Source of the DNA: Gp6-AA40 sp963772955
GTDB taxonomy: Bacteria; Acidobacteriota; Vicinamibacteria; Vicinamibacterales; UBA2999
Reading direction: 5' to 3'
NCBI GenBank assembly: GCA_963772955.1
Contig: CAVYZF010000003.1
Coordinates: 186,001 to 250,000, forward strand
DNA: 64,000 bases
This document shows, piece after piece, positions 63,861-64,000 of the stretch; position 1 is the stretch's first letter, and each line of letters opens with the position of its first letter. The notes under the pieces are model-generated. The model saw only the letters and a program-made list of their open reading frames with translations, was not told where the DNA came from and did no database searches. Made by a program: the position numbers and the translations under genes.

Positions 63861-64000
63861 ATGCAGCGACTACTGACCGCGATCGTCCTTGTCTTCGTCG
63901 CCTCGGGTGCATCCGCGCAAACCCGCTCGGTGTTCATCGAGGACCTGACCTCGTACGAGATTCGCGATGCGATGGCCGCCGGCAAGACCTCGGCGATCAT
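63861..64000 (+). CDS. Creatininase-family protein, N-terminal part (gene runs off the right edge)
   Basis: The first 46 residues: signal peptide MQRLLTAIVLVFVASGASA, then QTRSVFIEDLTSYEIRDAMAAGKTSAI. The FIEDLTSYEIRDAMAAGKTSAI segment is the usual opening of exported creatininase/creatinine amidohydrolase-like proteins, which bind a dinuclear metal centre. The metal-ligand residues lie outside the window. Confidence 0.7.
   Translation, partial: MQRLLTAIVLVFVASGASAQTRSVFIEDLTSYEIRDAMAAGKTSAI

Overview
The window is GC-rich, gene-dense bacterial chromosome. Several features point to Acidobacteriota, most likely a Vicinamibacteria-like soil lineage: a VWFA-related protein of the acidobacterial type, very large carboxypeptidase-regulatory-domain TonB receptors, an imuA-imuB-dnaE2 cassette, DUF5985, a C-terminal PIG-L deacetylase domain and an N-terminal-membrane Ser/Thr kinase. 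This placement is inference from gene content; I see no rRNA, tRNA, phage, insertion sequence or CRISPR array.

Layout. 1-14.8 kb: mixed housekeeping and accessory genes (PIG-L deacetylase tail, RDD, DinB, hydrolase, YbjQ, the MsrPQ periplasmic methionine-sulfoxide repair pair, SpoIID-like protein, eukaryote-like SET methyltransferase, radical SAM protein, metallophosphoesterase, SulP transporter, fructokinase). 14.9-20.8 kb: the SOS mutagenesis operon imuA-imuB-dnaE2, riddled with short repeat arrays; dnaE2 is out of frame at one of them. 20.8-32.3 kb: GT-C-like membrane protein, LLM oxidoreductase, DUF4097 protein, MFS exporter, TonB receptor, zinc-ribbon proteins, HtrA protease. 32.4-37.9 kb: a structured RNA leader followed by a carrier/HEAT-repeat gene with a one-base frameshift, a Ser/Thr kinase and an NTP/NDP-exchange (Tlc) carrier. 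37.9-42.1 kb: phosphate block (triple 11-bp-period Pho-box-like repeat, DUF47, Pit, PhoB-like and PhoR-like). 42.3-50.7 kb: small proteins, a beta-helix protein plus TonB receptor operon with Pho-box-like repeats upstream, and a GT-C-like membrane protein. 50.7-59.6 kb: VWA protein and giant OAR-type TonB receptor, divergent from a two-component system, then a PEGA-domain protein. 59.7-64 kb: tannase family esterase, DHA2 MFS pump, aldo/keto reductase and the start of a creatininase-family gene.

The most unusual theme is a set of short tandem arrays, nearly all with a 7-bp unit but with many different unit sequences (GGGATCC/GGGATTC, GAGGTTC, GGGCTCT, TAGGCAG, ACCAACC, GGGAGTT, GGTCTCC, ATGCAAA). 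Many are arranged as forward array, short centre, inverted array. They lie inside genes, before start codons and over stop codons. A second element (about 70-80 bp, ends CGACACAC...GTGTGTCG, 8-bp internal unit) also sits inside dnaE2 and imuB. In dnaE2 one 7-unit array marks the frame break, and gain of one heptamer or loss of two would restore the frame, so mutagenic-polymerase output could be repeat-switched. A second candidate novelty is the three-way-junction RNA leader at 32443-32536.
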